Part shown: piece by piece, positions 1 through 12,394 of the stretch
How the letters are laid out: the number at the start of each line of letters is the position of its first letter
Position numbering within the stretch: position 1 is the stretch's first letter
Assembly: GCA_013398955.1 (NCBI GenBank)
Contig: VWPU01005414.1
Span: 124,001-188,000, forward strand
Reading direction: 5' to 3'
DNA length: 64,000 nt
Source: Callaeas wilsoni
Taxonomy: Eukaryota > Chordata > Aves > Passeriformes > Callaeidae
Notes under the pieces: generated by a model
The model's input: the letters and a program-made list of their open reading frames with translations, nothing else
Database searches by the model: none
What the model was told of the DNA's origin: nothing
Position numbers and translations under genes: made by a program

Positions 1-2020
1 TGTCATTTAGAATGATTGCAGAGAATGTAGACGATGGGAGTAGTTGACCGGTGGAATAATGTGGCACATCAGCCCATGGTGTTATTATCAGTATATCTGT
101 TGGGCGACTTGGTTGCTATTAGTGCTGTGAACATTTAATTCTAGAATATTTGGACTGCTTCTGTAAATTGCTCTAAAGCAGTGTGCAGTAGCTTTGCTGC
201 ATTAACTGAAGATACTTGCTGCAATCCTTACCTTGTTGAAAGAGGCAGAGAGGAGGGAAGGGTTGCATATGCCAACTTGCAGAATTTCTCCCCTGTGTAA
301 CAGACATGTCAGAATAAGGGGAATATAAGAAAAGATAAATTTCCATGCAAAATTACTGTAGAATCTTGTTCTCTAGATGCAATCAATTTCAGAGCAATGC
401 GGGACTAATAGGAGACTTCATATGCTTCAAAGCTATTAGAAAATCTGCAGCTTTAGCTTTCAGAGAGAGCTCAGTTGATTGTCCAGAACAAATCTTGTTA
501 ATTTATTCTTTCACAAGCTGCCTATGTCAGTGTTAAGCGTGAGCCACAAAATATGGAAGTAATGTCCGTGTCCTCATTAAGCAGCTATTCAAATGAGGGA
601 TGGTGTGGGAACTTAGGAACTCAGCTGCAGTGAAAACAGTCACATTCTGTGCTGGTGATGGTAGTTAGTATTTGTGATTTTGACATGTGCTGTTCCTGTT
701 TTTTCTATGGTAAATATGCATCAATATTTCTACCAGATAAGTAGAACCTTAAAGTAAGATTCCACGTCCACCTGTAAGCATTTAAATAAACTTGACTGGA
801 TTTCTATAGGGGCATAACTTCAGCTCACTTTGAATCAATGTGAAGTTTTTAAGACCTTGTTTTATTTTTCCTCACGCTTTTATAGAAACACAGTAAAATG
901 CACTCAAGTGAAGAGGCTTGGCAAAATCACAGTGCTGTGACAGACATCATCAGCTTCACTATGGCATAGCAGTCGTCAGTCTCTGAATGAAGTGTATCTG
1001 TTTTTTCTTTTTTTAAGCACACGCTTGGAACATTTGGAGCGGTAACTTTGTGTGGCAGTCATTACCATCCCGGAGAAAGCGCAATCCTGCCTGCAGGCCC
1101 TTTCTAAGAGAGTCGTAAAGCAGCCTTTACAGATGTGTTCCTCTAGTGAAATCTTGGCGCAGGAAACAGACTGCCAATCTCTTGTCTGCTGGAGCCTGTG
1201 GCATGCTGAAGGATTAACACACCTCATGCTAGACATTAAAAGTAGTGGTAGCCTCTGTTCTTTACCATCTAAGATAGTCTAAAACTGATGCAGGGGGGAC
1301 TTACCTGTGGAAAGACACCAAATAAAGTGCAAAAGAGAGGAGGGAAAGCAGTTAAATTAAACTGACATGGAGAGTGCCTTAAAACAGGATTTAGTGTCAA
1401 TTAAATAGGCCTGAATGTTTAAATCACTTGGCCACCCTCTGCATGTCACTGATTCTCCAGCATACAGCAGCTGTGATTGTGTGGCTCCTTCTGCATGTTG
1501 CACTGCCTTGATTTTGTGTTGTGAAGAGTGTTTCTATGTTCTGGGGAGGGTATGGGAATGAACTAGTATTCAGCGCTAAATGTTTTAACTTCATGGAAAA
1601 TAATTACAGGATAACCTGCAGATAGCTGTTTAGTACACTTTATTATGCCAGTGTGTATGTGCTAGGAAACAAGCACTAGCTTCAGAGTTCTTTGATATGA
1701 GAATGTCTTGCCTTCAGAAGTTCGGCTTTGTCATGGCTGATAAAGAAGGAGATTCTCAAGTGACAGAAATTTCCATATGCCTGGAGGAACAATTAAAAAG
1801 GATGCACAGCAGCTACCAGCCCAGACATTTAAACAGAATTAAATGGCTCCCAATGTAAAGATGAGGCTTTGTCTTCTGGCTCCACTTCTAAAGAGACGAT
1901 AAAGAAGTATTTTTTAATTTCTGTTAGTATGCTGTGAAAAATCCACTTAGCAACATGACACCTGGAGGTTTAGGAGTAATTCTGACCTACTTCTCTCTTC
2001 AAAATACCCATCTGATCCTA

Positions 2021-2076
2021 GGTTAATGGTTGGACTAGATGACCTTTTCCAGCCTAAATGATTCAATGATTCTATG
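2021..2076 (+). mobile_element. CR1 LINE 3' end fragment
   Basis: The stretch GGTTGGACTAGATGACC, followed by TTTTCCAGCC and then ATGATTCAATGATTCTATG, is the standard 3' terminus of avian CR1 retrotransposons, including the terminal ATTCTATG-type repeat. Only the last 55-60 bp are recognisable. This fits the usual strong 5' truncation of CR1. Orientation is sense to the gene. Confidence 0.85.
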
Positions 2077-5000
2077 CATTTATGAGATCAAAGTTTAGCT
2101 ACAAGCTGAAGATCTTTCCCTGTTTTAACTTGGTTTGAGAAGGTGCTGTTGGTATTAGTGAGGAAAAATGGGATTTTTAAAGAATTGCTTTATTTTGATT
2201 TAAACAGAATACAAGTAGAGAAATAGAATAGCACTCAGCTAAAGAGAAATTGGATCCTGAAAGGCAGAAACCCTCACTTTTATAAACCTTTTTGTACTGA
2301 AAATCTTTTTTTGGTGTAGTGTTTGAAGGCCATCAAACTACACAGCCTTTCTTCAAGATATGAATGAGTGTTGCTTCCTCAGTGAATGAATGTGCTACTG
2401 AAGCCAGCACGATAGACCAAAGGCTTAGAGAAGAAATCATCCTTTGTGCCAGTCTTTGAGTTGAGGAGCATATGAAAAGCAACACAGAAAGTGTTGCAGA
2501 CAGGAGCCATGTTGCATATTTCAGTATAATGATTTTTGGGGAAGATACTTATGAGTGCCAGAGACGACAGCACTGAGTTAGTGTCTTTTTACTTTGTCTA
2601 AAGGAAATAGTAGGTTTTCCACAGCCATTGAAATCTTCTTTTCAGTGTTTGCTTGCTGCTTCTTCTTAAAAAAGAATGGATATGTTATTATTGTTATCCA
2701 GGTATTAAAGGCTCAGGAGTTAAGACTCTTGTATTACTAGATCATCATTTGCAGGAAAAAAATTACATACAGTTAGTGTTACTAGCATTTTTTGTAAAAT
2801 TCAGGCATCTTACATTGGTTATTAGGTTTATCAAAAACCTGTATTTTTCTGTATTGCTGCTGACATTGTCACCAATTTAATCAAATAATTTAAGATTTAT
2901 TTCCACTTTTCTGAGAGAGATGAATTGTTCTCTTTATTCAGCCAAGGCAAAAATGAGCATTTTATTGATCTTGTGATTTGCTTTCTCTTACTTACTTTTC
3001 ACTTCCCCTGTTTTCCATGGTAGTGGTTAGTGTGTCACAGCCTACAGTGGTGAGAGAAGGGGAGGACACAAAATCTTCTGTGCCACTGCTTGTCATTCAT
3101 ATTTGTAATGGGCATATTTCTAGGTGTGGCAGGAGAGTTTAATGTGGACATTAACAGTCTTAGGAGTAGTTAAATTTCATAAAATGGATCACCTTTGCTT
3201 CAAGTCTGAGCATTTCATGGGCACCTGAATTAGTTCTGCTTAAACATCTAACATGCTACTCTTTGCACTGATGAAATAAGAATGAAAGATTGGTGTCCTT
3301 CTGTGTCATCCATCAACTGTGAAATGTTTAACTAAGTCCTGACTGGAAGAGAAGCACAACAACTTGATCTCAAACTGAGTTTTCTTACATAATTTAGAAA
3401 TACCAAATGTGGGCAAAAATCAGAGACAAGCAGTATGTATGTACTCAATATCATTTATGTAGTCAGTGTTTTGAAAGACAGTGACTTTGATGGTACTACT
3501 TGCACTTGGACTGCCACGAAGTAGTTTTCTGTATTTTTTACATTCTGTTTTTGTCCAAAAGAGAATTTTTACTCAAAAGCTCTTTCAAATTACAGAGATT
3601 ATACCGATTCAACCTTTACCTACAGACTTGGAGGTGTTTATGTTCACAGTCTTGATTCTTGTCCATGTCTGTATTTACTGAACTCCAGCAACCCTTTGTG
3701 TTCATTGATGATTTCAATAATACAATAGATAGTGGATTTTTGGACATATTTTGTAATTGACAGAAGACATAGAAAGACATTCTCTTATTATTTCCTGAAA
3801 ATGACTTTTCAGGAATAAGACCATAAAATTTGAATTGCCTTCTTGTTTATATGTTTATGACATGTAAAATACAGAAGCTGAGGACAGGCTGTATGTGCGT
3901 GTGTATGTGTATATATATGCTGTAGACATCGACTCTTTAGGAAAACTGCCACTTGTAGATGTGGTTGAATGACTTGGCAAAGAATTAACTGTGAAAAAAT
4001 ATGGTTCTTTTATAAATTGCAAAATAGCAATGAGAGTCTCAAAAGGTACACCAGAGAGGGCTACAGCTATCAAACATGGCTTTGAAATTTACCTGGTGTT
4101 TTTCAGGTTTTGTTGGTTGGATTTTTAATGCAAATGTCAGTACAGGCTGGTTAGGCCTGGTGACACACCTGAATATATAGAGCTGAGCTAAAAAATGTGC
4201 CTTTTGTAAGACCTCATCAACCTTCCCACCAGTCTGAAAAAATGTAATGATTGGTGTGGTTCCTACCAGCTAACAGCCCTAGGGAGCAAGAAATATGTTA
4301 CTCTGAGAATCCTTTCCTGGGAGAGGATTTATTTAGCTTTATGTAAATCTAAGTAGGATCCACGATGCTTCTCTTCAGAGCAGGTGCAGTCCCACAATGA
4401 ATGTAATACAACTTTCACTCATACTCACAGCTGAGATACAAGGACACACCTGCGTTCCATGTAAAGCGGGCAACCGATTTGCAAACATTTAATTTTCTAA
4501 TGAAATGAAACTATAGAAATAGCAATAGGCAAGAGTACAACCCTGGATGGAACTTAATTTCAGAAGGAAGTAGGAAACAATGTCCAGCTAAATGAAGAAC
4601 TGTAAACAAGTGTGCAAGATTAATATGTGGATTTCAATTGTAGTCACTATTCAAATTTCCTATTCTGTGTCAACAGCAGGAACTGAGGATCAATAGTGGA
4701 GGCAGCGTTTGCATCATGGTCTTGGATGTCACCTCTGTGTTTGTTTCCCATGGTTGTGTTTCACAGTAGAGTGAGTAATGTGAAAGCAGAAGTAGCAGTA
4801 GTAGAGTCTTACTTGCTACTTATCCAGCAGTCTCCCATCAAAACACAGGCTTTAGCACAATAAAGTTTGTTTTTACCTGTGCGTCAGGCTGTTTGTCAGC
4901 GAAGTGTGTTAGCTGAATATAACTACCCAGCCTCCTGTGCTTTCCAGTGTGTCTTTGGTTAAATCACGCCATGACTGACACCGTGACACATTAGTGGGAG

Positions 5001-5310
5001 GATTGTTTATGAGAAAAAGGGAAACAAATTTGACACTTGAGTTTACCAAGTTGTGGGAGCGCAGATGCTCATCACTGCCAAACACACAGAGCTGAGGTCA
5101 GGGAAATCTGTCAGGGAAAGCAAAGCAGCCTTGAAGCAATATTTTTTTTAACTGTCTGGCAGAGAACATGCATGAAATGCTGTTATAGCTGAGCAAGGTG
5201 CTGCCCTCCTTCCTCTACTCCCTTAGGATTGCCTAGTTCCCTTTCCTCATTCCAGGCTCAAATGAGACATTGCAGAGTACACTCCTCTCCTTCATGTCTT
5301 CCCCTAGGGA

Positions 5311-5349
5311 GCTCAGCCCCTCTTTTTTGGGGGCTCAGCCCCTCTTTTT
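5311..5349. repeat. 22-bp tandem duplication
   Basis: GCTCAGCCCCTCTTTTT occurs twice, starting at 5311 and 5333, giving a period of 22 bp. It is a simple local duplication in intron 1 with no wider array. Confidence 0.85.
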
Positions 5350-5639
5350 GCTGGCTGACAGCAACAGCAGCAGTGGGCAAGGCTCAGACTAGATGTCCCC
5401 TTTGGATGCCCTTTTGCTCTCCCTGGCATTGTTTTCGCTTGCTTCTCTACCAGACCAACACTTTTGCATTTAATTCTTCTGCATGAGAAGGTGTAGCTAT
5501 GGAGCAGGCCTGGTCAGCAAGAGAGTACTGACACATGGGGAACCTGGGAAAATTCTTAAGGGTAATTTTAAAAATATGGATATTCCTGTGCTGTGGGTAA
5601 AGGAGATCCTGTGACAAAATTTGGAAAAGGAGAATTGTT

Positions 5640-6010
5640 TGGACTCAGTTGGGCTGTGTGGTTAGATAATAAATTCTACAAGAAGAGTAAAAGAGATGGA
5701 GATATTTGGAGGGAAAAAGTCTTTCAGATATAGCAATTTCTGCAGTAAAGAGAAAATTGTAGGAAGACAGAGAATATGCACAAAAGGAGAAACTATTTGA
5801 GACCTGTGGTGAAAGAGAATGGAGTTGTAATAGGAGAATGCAGAGGATACTGGAGATGAAAAATAAGAAGAAGAGATTAAAGCAAGAAGCCAAACCAGAA
5901 ATTACATTTCTAACAACCAGAAGGAGACAGGAAGGGGAAAATTGGAACCTCCTGTTCCCATCAAGCAGAAGAGAAAGTAAGCAGTGGAAAAGATGAAAGA
6001 AAATAAAAAT
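5640..6010. repeat. Purine-rich belt
   Basis: About 370 bp in which the + strand is strongly biased to A and G (many runs such as AAGAAGAAGAGA and GGAGGGAAAAAG). It is not a clean microsatellite. The bias explains the minus-strand open frame rich in Ser/Phe/Leu here, which I do not consider a gene. It ends about 500 bp upstream of exon 2. Confidence 0.6.
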
Positions 6011-6515
6011 ACATTTGCATAGTAGATGGAAAGAATAGCTTATATGATGAAATGTATATTCATCTTGATGGCGAAATATGATCCTTTATCTTCTTTTTCT
6101 CTTTGGCTGCTAAGTCCTGAAAGAGCTGTGTTTCCCACTGTGTCTGAATAATACTCCTGGGTCTTTCTGTTAAGGAGGATGCTCAAAGGAAGCAGTACTG
6201 TATTTTGGTTGATTTAAGCGATCATTTATCCTTTGTGAAATGTGAAATGCAAAATTAAATGGTAGGGATGTACCATCTGCTGTTGTTTAACATGTGAACA
6301 AAAGCTACTGTGTTGGCGCAATGTTTACTCCCATGGTAAGAGCAGAAATAATGGAAATGTTATGTTGGCTATACCCAGCAGGTCCCCTCATTGACTGAAG
6401 ATCATGTTTCTTCCATGTCCCAGAAATGTTGAACATGATTCCTGGAGGAGGATGAGCATTTCCTCCTTAGTAAGGAGGCTGAGTGTTTTATGTCTGTCTT
6501 TCTCCTTCCTTTCAG

Positions 6516-6691
6516 GGATCTCTTGCTGTCTGTGGCACTTGGCCAGGTACTCTCCCTCCTCATCTGTGGCATTGGCCTCACAAGCAAGTATCTGTCAGAA
6601 GACTTCCATGCCAACACACCTGTTTTTCAGAGCTTCCTCAATTATATCCTTCTATTCTTGGTCTACACGACAACGCTAGCCGTCAGACAAG
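6516..6691 (+). CDS. SLC35F1: SLC35F1 exon 2 (TM1-TM2)
   Basis: This internal coding exon is 176 nt long and encodes 58 full residues plus split codons at both ends. SLC35F1 is an orphan member of the SLC35F solute-carrier family, multi-pass membrane proteins of the drug/metabolite transporter fold; it is mainly neuronal and its substrate is not firmly established. The reading frame holds a first hydrophobic segment (LLLSVALGQVLSLLICG, TM1), the loop LTSKYLSEDFHANTPVFQ, and a second segment (FLNYILLFLVYTTTLAV, TM2). From memory this matches human SLC35F1 at nearly every position, and clearly better than SLC35F2. The acceptor is a long pyrimidine tract ending TTTCAG at 6511-6515 and the donor is G|GTAAGTG at 6692. 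The exon starts in phase 2 (AG|G Arg codon) and ends in phase 1 (first base of a Gly codon), which joins exactly to the exon at 57386. Exon 1 and later exons are outside the window. Confidence 0.97.
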
Positions 6692-9579
6692 GTAAGTGTC
6701 TCTCTGAAACTGTTTTGTAGAAAACAGTAAGGATAAAGGTTTTTGCAGAACAACAAGAAGCAATATGATTTAGGCACATATCCCACTAACATTTGTTCCA
6801 TATTTACATTACCTAGAAATATGTATTGGATGAACTGAAAAAACACCAACAAATCTTCATTAGCAAAGAATGAATCGTGAGATTTCAAGGACTAGAGTAC
6901 TACCTAAAAGCTAAAAGAAACACCAGTACTTTTGAATTCTGATTGTTTTTGCCTTGCTGGGAAATACTAGTATGGTTTACATCTTATGGAGACTAAGGAG
7001 GGCTCAGATGCAAGCAAAGAAGATCTTGCTAGTTCTAGCTGCTGATCATAGCAATTCAGTAGTTCTCTTACTAGCAAGAAAGAAATACCAGCCAATTTTT
7101 AGCTACTGGGATGTAGGAAATGAAGGGAGGGATTTCAGGGTGCTCTCTCTCTGGGGTGATGTGTGGGCAGAGCGGCTCTATGGCCCTGTCACTGTTTTGC
7201 CACAGAGCAAATCTGACCTCCAAAATGAGAAATGCGTTATAGTATGCTTTGGTGCTGTGTGTCTAATGAGCCTCTCTTTGACACTCTATATATAATATTG
7301 GGGGTTTTGCCTTTCCTGCACATCCTTCTCTTCTTTGAGTTTTCATTTCTAGATGAGGTGTGGGAAGTGAATGCATTTAAGTACATTTCTCAGCCACTCT
7401 TCTTTTTTGTAATAATTTTATTTATTCACCTTCACAGAACATGTAGATTAGAAGCTAAATAAAAGAGAAAAAATATCATGTGTTCTCCTGACATAAGGAG
7501 GGTAGGACTGTGCGGAGGATAACAATTACAAAATTTATTAGGCCGTGGTACATTTATCAGCATACTGAAAAGCTCATGTTTTCTTACAGGAACAATTATT
7601 TTTGGATCGTTCTTTGATGTTACATCTTTAAATGTTTTGGGAACAACCGAAGCTTAAGTTCTTCACTCATAGTACAATCTCGTGAAACAATGCTAAAAGT
7701 GTTCCAAAGCAGCAAGGACTTAATTTCTATGCAAAAAAATGAACAGTCAAAAATATACCTCTGTAGTCTAGCACAAAGCACTTAAGTGTGTTACAACATA
7801 AGTTTTATAAACATTGGTCCCCACTGATGTTTTTCAGAGGCAGTAAAAGCCAATGTGCAAAGGAAATGTTGGCTCTTACATAAAAGGAGAGTTTGCTCAG
7901 GCAGTGTTTAACTGTCTTGGTATTTCAGTTTGTGTAGTGGGAAACATCACCACATACTTTGCTCTGCCAAAGGTTTAAAATGTGTTATTAGTAGCAGCTT
8001 TTTGGAGAACTGTGTTTAAAAATAATTATTCTGAGTGTAGGATTGCCTAGATGTTCACAAGTTCTGTCCCAGAAATGTCCTTCTCTGGACTGATTTAGAT
8101 GCTGTGGAAGGCAAGTCCCTATGATTCTTAAATAGATTTTACTTTTTGGAAGATGCTAGTTTGTGAGAGGGTATACCCATATAGATACTGCGTTCTGCTG
8201 TGCATTACAGAGCCTAATTTGGAATAACATTTGATGCCTGGTGTATATTGGCGTCTAAAAAATGCTATCAAGCACACTGCTTTACTCATATATAAATATG
8301 TATTAAAAGGTACTTTATAAATAATTTTCTGACTCTGTTTAAAAATACAGTGGTGGACTAAAGGGAGTTTGTCAGACATATATGGTATGCCAATAAGATA
8401 GATTTGGGAACGAAGTGGTAAAGTGTTAGGGATATGTGGAAAATATTTTCTGGACAAGTGAAGAGGGCTGGGGAAGATGTTTGAACAGGCCTGTGGTTGA
8501 ATACAGATTATATGAACAACTAGAGCACACGTAAAACATACCAATGGAATTGTCTGGAAAAGGAGCTGTCAAAAAAACCCCAAAAAGATGGTTTTGTCCA
8601 AAAAATCCAAACCAAAATTGGCTACAGAAGCCATGAAAGCAGTGATCCAGGCATTCAGCATAACATTCCTGCTGGATGGTATAGCACTACACAGCCTATT
8701 TATTTACTCGGCATTTAATGTTGCCGACTGACTGAGCCTGACATTGTCTTTTTGCTTGTGTATTTATTCAAATCCATTATCTGTGTTTGTTCCATTAAGG
8801 CAGTTTCTCAATCGTTTGGCTTCATTAACAGATGGAAATCACATAATAATATTAATGATGATTCTGTTCTGAGTGCTGACATAATCAGAAAGCTTTTTTT
8901 TTACCAAGTACAATTCTTCTACTCTCTATGCAAGACTGAAAATTTTTTAAATCATTCTCTTTCTTCTTCAGAAATCAAACCATCATAAGTTGATTTGTAG
9001 TAAAAAATAATTGCATCTCTTTGTCTTTTCTTTACTTGCTTTCTTAGTCCTTGGGATTATTGCAGAAATGTACTGTTTAAGGAGGTGTCACTTGAGGTAG
9101 CCAAAAAATCCCTGAATTCAGTGTAGGACTGAAAGCTATAATTTCCTCAGACATAAAGAGTTCCTCTTTCTCTAGAGGCTTCTTCCAAATTTTGATTTAT
9201 TCTGGATGCCCTTTGGCTTAGCTGTCCCTCACTGCTCGTACATACTCCCTGAGTGATAATGAAAAGGTAGAATTTGCACAGGTTTCTGAAAATTGTCCTT
9301 AGCAGATGATTAAATCTCCTGAGCTTTTCTGACTAAAACCTTCTGCAGTGAACGCTCTGTGTCCAGCAGCTAAAGTTAGCCCAGCATCAGCAGCTTCCAC
9401 TACATTATGTTGTGGGTTGAGATTGTTTTCCAAAATAACTTTATCACAGAGCTCATTCTAATGGATGCAAAGAATAGGACTGTCACCTTGCATTGAATCC
9501 ACATATCTTCAGATAGTGGAGAGGCACAGTCCTGCAGGCGTCAGAATCTCTGAATGTTTAAAGTTTCATTTCCATGTTT

Positions 9580-9729
9580 AAAAAAAAAAAAATCAAAAAC
9601 CCCATCTAAAAACCAAAACCAAACGAAACCAAACAAACCACATCCAAAAACAACATCAAAAAAACCCAAAACCAAACAAATGAACATAAAAAAGAAAAAA
9701 AAAACAAAAGAAAAGAAAAAAAAGAGAGA
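9580..9729. repeat. A/C-rich low-complexity tract
   Basis: About 150 bp that is almost entirely A and C on the + strand, passing into A with some G: an A12 run, then AACCAAAC-like words, then A-runs broken by G. It looks like a decayed retroposon tail or a slippage tract. Open frames in both directions (Lys/Thr/Pro-rich, or Phe/Leu/Val-rich on the other strand) are composition artefacts. Confidence 0.85.
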
Positions 9730-10038
9730 CGTTTCAAGGAGTAAAAGTAGACTCAATGGTTTTAAGCAGTGAAGTCCTTGTAAGGCTTTTCATCATTATT
9801 GCTGTTTTGTTCTCATGACCAGAAATAAATAGTGACAAAAGCATTGAAGGAGGTCTGTTGTGAGATTTTCATATGGGCCATAAAACATGGATACTACTCA
9901 GGCACAGATCATGAAAAAGTGAAAGAATTTGTCTAAATTTGGATTTTTCTGATGGAAAAATCCATCCACCCTTTCTATCAGGTGAACCAGTGCAACCATG
10001 AATCTGGAATCCAGAAAAATTTTCCTTTTATCCTGGAT

Positions 10039-10100
10039 GTTTTTTGTTGGTTGGTTGTTTTTGGGGTTTTTTTTTGGTGGTGTTTTTGGGTTTTGTTTTT
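10039..10100. repeat. T/G-rich low-complexity tract
   Basis: About 60 bp made almost only of T and G on the + strand, for example GTTGGTTGGTTG and TTTTGGGGTTTTTTTTT. Its composition is roughly complementary to the A/C-rich tract about 310 bp upstream, so the two could pair imperfectly in a transcript. Confidence 0.8.
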
Positions 10101-10221
10101 AAGTTGAACTTATTATTGTGTCGAGGAGGTCAGTGTGGAAGTTATTTGCAGTTAGCAATGCACAGACTCAGACATGAAGGGATGCCAGTAGCCACTCAGC
10201 CCCAAGTATGTATCTACCAGA

Positions 10222-10257
10222 GTGCCCATTCCGGTGCCCATTCCGGTGCTCATTAAC
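10222..10257. repeat. 12-bp minisatellite, three units
   Basis: GTGCCCATTCCG is repeated at 10222 and 10234, and a third diverged copy begins at 10246 (GTGCTCATTAAC). It is a small array and I assign it no function. Confidence 0.85.
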
Positions 10258-12184
10258 ACACTGGTGCTTAGGTCTGGATATTATTCTTTAGGAGTTTTCT
10301 TTGTATGAGAACAATGCTGTAAAATTAATGTCACTAACGCTGCATTATAAGGCAATGAATGTCATTATGTTTTATCTGGCTGATATGCCAAACATTTGAC
10401 AGGTAACGAGGACCTCCTCATTTCCTTCTCTTGAGGTAGCTCCCTCTCATGCCTGTTGTTTTCACAGCCAAAACTTGTATTTGTCCATGGTAACACCTCT
10501 GAGAAGGTTTTAACACATATTATCTCACCTCAGTCTCCTTGTCAGCAGAGGATTCTGCTTAACAAAATCTTGTAGGGATACTTCCCTATATCCTCTGGGT
10601 TGTGTGTCATTATTAGTCGAGGAAAAGGAAAACCTTGGCTATCAGTAAGAAAAGCCTCAAATGGGTGAAATGGAGCTATGGGACGTAGAGCTGGTGGAGA
10701 TCAATTTTAGCACCTTAAAAAAGCAGCAAGTGGGAAAATGTCCATAGTGGACCAGAAGGTGTTAATTGCTAACAGCCAACATGGGTGCAAGCATCAGCAG
10801 CTTGCCACCAAAAATAAATTACTTCTAAAAGCCATGTCACATATGCTACAAATGAAAACAACACATCTACTAGACATCACTAAAAACAGAAAAAGTACGA
10901 AACTGCTATTTTTTTGTTATTCTGGAAAACAAGAAATGCGGGAGCAATGGAAGTGTCTTCTGAACAGACGGGAACCATAAAGCCTGGAGGGCCAGATTCT
11001 GCGTGAGTAGGGCTCCACATTGCAAGCTGTTCCTTGAATTTTAGTGCAACAAGTTACTGAGTATTTTCAGTCCACCAGTACTAAGGGATGGCAATAATTT
11101 GCTAGGTCAGAAACATTTTTTATGCATCTCTGTATGTCTGGATGAATTCTGCTTCTAGGCCAAGTGATGAGGTTATATCATGTGTCGATGGAAATAGTGT
11201 TTTCCCTACAGTAACTGTAATGTCTTAGATTTGACACGTAGTCAAAGGTGATCTGTGCCCCTGAGTAAGCCAGAGAGTCCTGTGAGACTGGTAAGATTGC
11301 AGACTTGTTACTGGCATACAATTTTTTTAAGCATTTATATCTCAGAGTAGTTTATGCCATTAGTATCTCAGCCATATGCAGTTTCCTGATGTGTCTGCTA
11401 TTCAAGTATGTTCAAGTATATTCAATATATTTTCATTTGGATAATGGCACCCCTCCCCAACATCCCTCCTACTTCACCAAAGTTGACCAAAACCAGCTAC
11501 TTAAAAAAAAATAGAGCACTATATAGGAGTTGCTTTTTTTCACTGCAGTGCTTGTCAGCTATTTATTGAATGATAAAAAGGGTAAATGCCTCTTTTTACT
11601 TAATTTCATTCCAGTAGTGAAGGTATATTAATACAAAGCTAGTATTATGCACTCAACTTAGGTAGACATAACAGAATTTCGTTTATATCAGCACCTTTTT
11701 TTTTGTCAATAGCTAGTAAGAAAAATCTTGTTTGTCCTGGAAAAAAAAGGAAGTATATGATTTAAGCTGATCAAACTGTATTAGATATCAAGTACTTTGG
11801 ACAATATGTGTTTTACCATTGAGATAAAATGTCTTCTGGAAAGGCATCAATCCTATCAGAATTTCCTCTTCACTGAGGATGACAGGGAGTGATTTTGATT
11901 AGAAAAGATCCTTTTCATCATTATTCGGTTTCCTAAGCGCGCTCATGCCACTGATGTAAAACAAAGAGCTTGGTTATCCCTCCAGTCAAATAAAATGTTC
12001 AAAGCTGCAGTCAAGTAGCTTTATTGTCCTATGTACCTGTGATAGAAGGGGTCCTTGGTCCCTCAAGACAACAATTCAGCCCACACAGTGGCCTGCAAAC
12101 ACGTGGCAGACATTGCAAGAAGCTGTGACATTGCCCTTGAAGCACAGGGAAAGGCAGGTCCAGCAGGCCCATCTCTTCCATTTG
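10258..12184. other. Intronic sequence, nothing recognised
   Basis: About 1.9 kb of intron 2 without a recognisable gene, RNA or repeat family. Open frames (for example at 10738-10980) are short and lack motifs. Confidence 0.6.
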
Positions 12185-12394
12185 ACAAAGCTATGTAGAG
12201 ATAGGACAGGGGGAAATGGCTTTAAACTGAAAGAAAGTATGTTACATACCTCATCCCTGAAAGTGTTCCAGGCCAGATCGGATGGGGATCTGAGCAACCT
12301 GGTCTAGTGGAAGGTGTCCTTGCTTATGGCAGGGGTGTTGGAACTGGATGATCTTCAAGATCTTTTCCAGCCCAAACCATTCTCTGATTCTGTG
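12185..12394 (+). mobile_element. CR1 LINE 3' fragment with internal deletion
   Basis: The segment begins with ATAGGACAGGGGGAAATGGC and TTTAAACTG, the end of the CR1 ORF2/3'UTR region. It jumps to CATCCCTGAAAGTGTTCCAGG, then continues through GAGCAACCTGGTCTAGTGGA and GGAACTGGATGATCTTCAAG to the terminal ATTCTCTGATTCTGTG. From memory of the CR1 consensus, roughly 100 bp is missing between the first and second blocks, so this copy carries an internal deletion as well as the usual 5' truncation. Orientation is sense to SLC35F1. Confidence 0.9.

Larger units (their letters stand above)
1..6515 (+). other. SLC35F1: SLC35F1 intron 1 (3' part)
   Basis: This is non-coding sequence upstream of exon 2, assigned to intron 1 because exon 2 opens with a phase-2 acceptor and exon 1 is not in the window. 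It ends in a strong pyrimidine tract and AG at 6514-6515. Inside it I recognise a CR1 LINE tail (2021-2076), a short tandem duplication near 5.31 kb and a purine-rich belt at 5640-6010. Open frames in this stretch are short, start at random ATGs and show no family motif, so I call no gene here. Confidence 0.85.

Noticed and set aside
8128..8544. 138-codon minus-strand open frame
   Set aside because: No signal, domain or family resemblance, no splice context, and its length is within expectation for this much sequence.
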